From contig JAJZCP010000087.1 of assembly GCA_021846065.1 (NCBI GenBank), forward strand, positions 1 to 6,712: 6,712 bases of DNA. Reading direction: 5' to 3'. Shown piece by piece: positions 5,934-6,712 of this stretch; positions within the stretch are counted from its first letter, which is position 1, and each line of letters opens with the position of its first letter. A model generated the notes under the pieces. It made no database searches and was not told where the DNA came from. It worked only from the letters and a program-made list of their open reading frames with translations. The translations under genes were made by a program, and so were the position numbers. The stretch is from Acidobacteriota bacterium (GTDB lineage Bacteria; Acidobacteriota; Terriglobia; Terriglobales; Acidobacteriaceae).

Positions 5934-6712
5934 GCCACCATCACCTCTGTCCCTTGTGGAGTGCGCGCCGAGCAAATGTCCGGCAACAGCGCCGCTGCCT
6001 CGGCGGGCAAAATGCGGACCCGGCGCACGCCGCCCAGCAGCGCTTCGCGGCAGGCGCTGAGTTTCGGCAACATGCCCCCGCTGACGACGGCGCTTCGCGT
6101 CAGCTCTGGAATCTGTTTCAGGCTCAGCCAGCGCATCACCTCGCCGTCGGCGCCGCGTACGCCCGGCACGTCGGTCAGAAATACCAGCACATCCGCGTGA
6201 CACGCCATGGCGCAGGCCGCCGCCATCTCGTCCGCATTCACGTTGTAATATTCGCCGTCAAAGCCGAGCGCCATGCTGGAAATCACCGGCACCGCCGCCA
6301 TCTCCCAAACCGCCAGCAGCCAGCGCGGATCGGAGGAAGCGATCTCTCCCACGTAACCGAGGTCGGGTGCCGTGCGTTTCTTGCGCGCGCGAAACAGCAG
6401 TCCATCCCCGCCCGACAAACCCACTGCAGCCTGACCATGCTTGCCGATAGCAGCTACAAGCTGCTTATTCACCCTGCCCGCCAGCACCATCAGCGCGGCA
6501 TCGCGGGTCTCCGCATCCGTAATGCGCAGTCCGGCTACGAAGGCGCTCTCCTTGCCTAGCTGCGTCAGCGTGCGCGTAAGTGCAACGCCCCCACCATGTA
6601 CCACGGCCACCTGATGCCCATCGCGCACCAAATCTACGATGGCCTGCGTGCTGCCCCGCAGAGTTGCAGGGTTTTCCAGGGTCACGCCGCCGAGTTTGAT
6701 GACGAATTTCAA
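5930..6712 (-). CDS. argB: Acetylglutamate kinase (start at or just beyond the window edge)
   Basis: 260 residues of an amino-acid-kinase-fold enzyme that phosphorylates N-acetylglutamate with ATP, the second step of the pathway. Seen: the N-terminal KLGG (K6 as catalytic lysine), HGGG (39-42) and GLRITD (61-66) for substrate binding, NVNADE (157-162) with the conserved Asn and Asp, and GGMLPK (212-217) with the second catalytic lysine K217. The spacing follows E. coli ArgB (258 residues) closely. The first codon in the window is TTG at 6712, which would give MKFVIKLGG and a complete protein; a start a few codons further upstream cannot be excluded. If the start is here, the protein lacks the N-terminal helix found in arginine-inhibited hexameric kinases, which suggests it is arginine-insensitive (inference). 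The stop overlaps argD as ATGA. The upstream neighbour and promoter are outside the window. Confidence 0.95.
   Translation of the reverse strand: MKFVIKLGGVTLENPATLRGSTQAIVDLVRDGHQVAVVHGGGVALTRTLTQLGKESAFVAGLRITDAETRDAALMVLAGRVNKQLVAAIGKHGQAAVGLSGGDGLLFRARKKRTAPDLGYVGEIASSDPRWLLAVWEMAAVPVISSMALGFDGEYYNVNADEMAAACAMACHADVLVFLTDVPGVRGADGEVMRWLSLKQIPELTRSAVVSGGMLPKLSACREALLGGVRRVRILPAEAAALLPDICSARTPQGTEVMVA
5942..5947 (-). promoter_or_regulatory. Shine-Dalgarno of argD
   Basis: GAGGTG on the minus strand lies 8 bases before the ATG at 5933, within the last codons of argB. It supports 5933 as the argD start. Confidence 0.6.

Larger units (their letters stand above)
407..6712 (-). other. Arginine biosynthesis operon argB-argD-argF-argG-argH-argA
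   Basis: Six minus-strand genes run without a break. Junctions are argB/argD ATGA, argD/argF ATGA, argF/argG 23 bases apart, argG/argH GTGA, and argH/argA 14-base overlap. Such packing implies one transcript with coupled translation. The genes cover acetylglutamate formation, phosphorylation, transamination and the three steps from ornithine to arginine. Missing from the window are argC (likely further upstream), argJ or argE, and carbamoyl phosphate synthase. No promoter, ARG box or attenuator can be assessed because the operon start is not included. Confidence 0.93.

Noticed and set aside
5934..6203. Upstream extension of the argD frame to a GTG at 6203
   Set aside because: The added 90 residues lie inside argB, are Arg-rich and unlike any aminotransferase N-terminus; the ATG at 5933 has a Shine-Dalgarno and an ATGA overlap.
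5573..6559. Plus-strand open frame (328 codons) opposite argD and argB
   Set aside because: Arg/Cys/Ala-rich composition typical of an antisense frame; it spans two well-supported genes on the other strand.
407..6712. A novel defence, mobile or secondary-metabolite system in the minus-strand genes
   Set aside because: All six genes are recognisable arginine biosynthesis enzymes with intact key residues; no unexplained gene or repeat remains between them.

Overview
The window looks like a piece of a chromosome from a GC-rich bacterium, most likely an Acidobacteriota member of the Terriglobia/Acidobacteriaceae kind. This placement is an inference from the gene order and the general look of the proteins, not from a marker gene. 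Nothing points to a phage, plasmid, transposon or recent transfer: no tRNA, IS end, integrase, CRISPR array or long repeat is visible.

Layout. Positions 2-388 on the plus strand hold the 3' part of an ABC transporter ATPase that enters from the left edge. It converges on a six-gene arginine operon on the minus strand that fills the rest of the window (6712 down to 407). In transcription order the operon is argB (N-acetylglutamate kinase), argD (acetylornithine aminotransferase), argF (ornithine carbamoyltransferase), argG (argininosuccinate synthase), argH (argininosuccinate lyase) and a short GNAT acetyltransferase resembling the stand-alone N-acetylglutamate synthase (argA type). The right edge cuts at or very near the start of argB. 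The promoter and any further upstream gene (argC would be expected) lie outside.

How the genes work together. The GNAT protein would make N-acetylglutamate. ArgB phosphorylates it, the missing ArgC would reduce it, ArgD aminates it to N-acetylornithine, and a deacetylase or ArgJ not seen here would release ornithine. ArgF, ArgG and ArgH then convert ornithine to arginine. The operon is extremely compact: argB/argD and argD/argF share ATGA overlaps, argG/argH share a GTGA overlap, argH/argA overlap by 14 bases, and only argF/argG are separated, by 23 bases. Five of the six genes have a readable Shine-Dalgarno sequence, so starts can be set with good confidence; argB is the exception because it runs to the window edge.

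The window is mainly ordinary core metabolism. The points worth a second look are the unfused argH-argA arrangement with a cysteine cluster in the GNAT protein, the extended ends of ArgF, a few substitutions in otherwise conserved motifs, and the 18-base convergent junction with no evident terminator.
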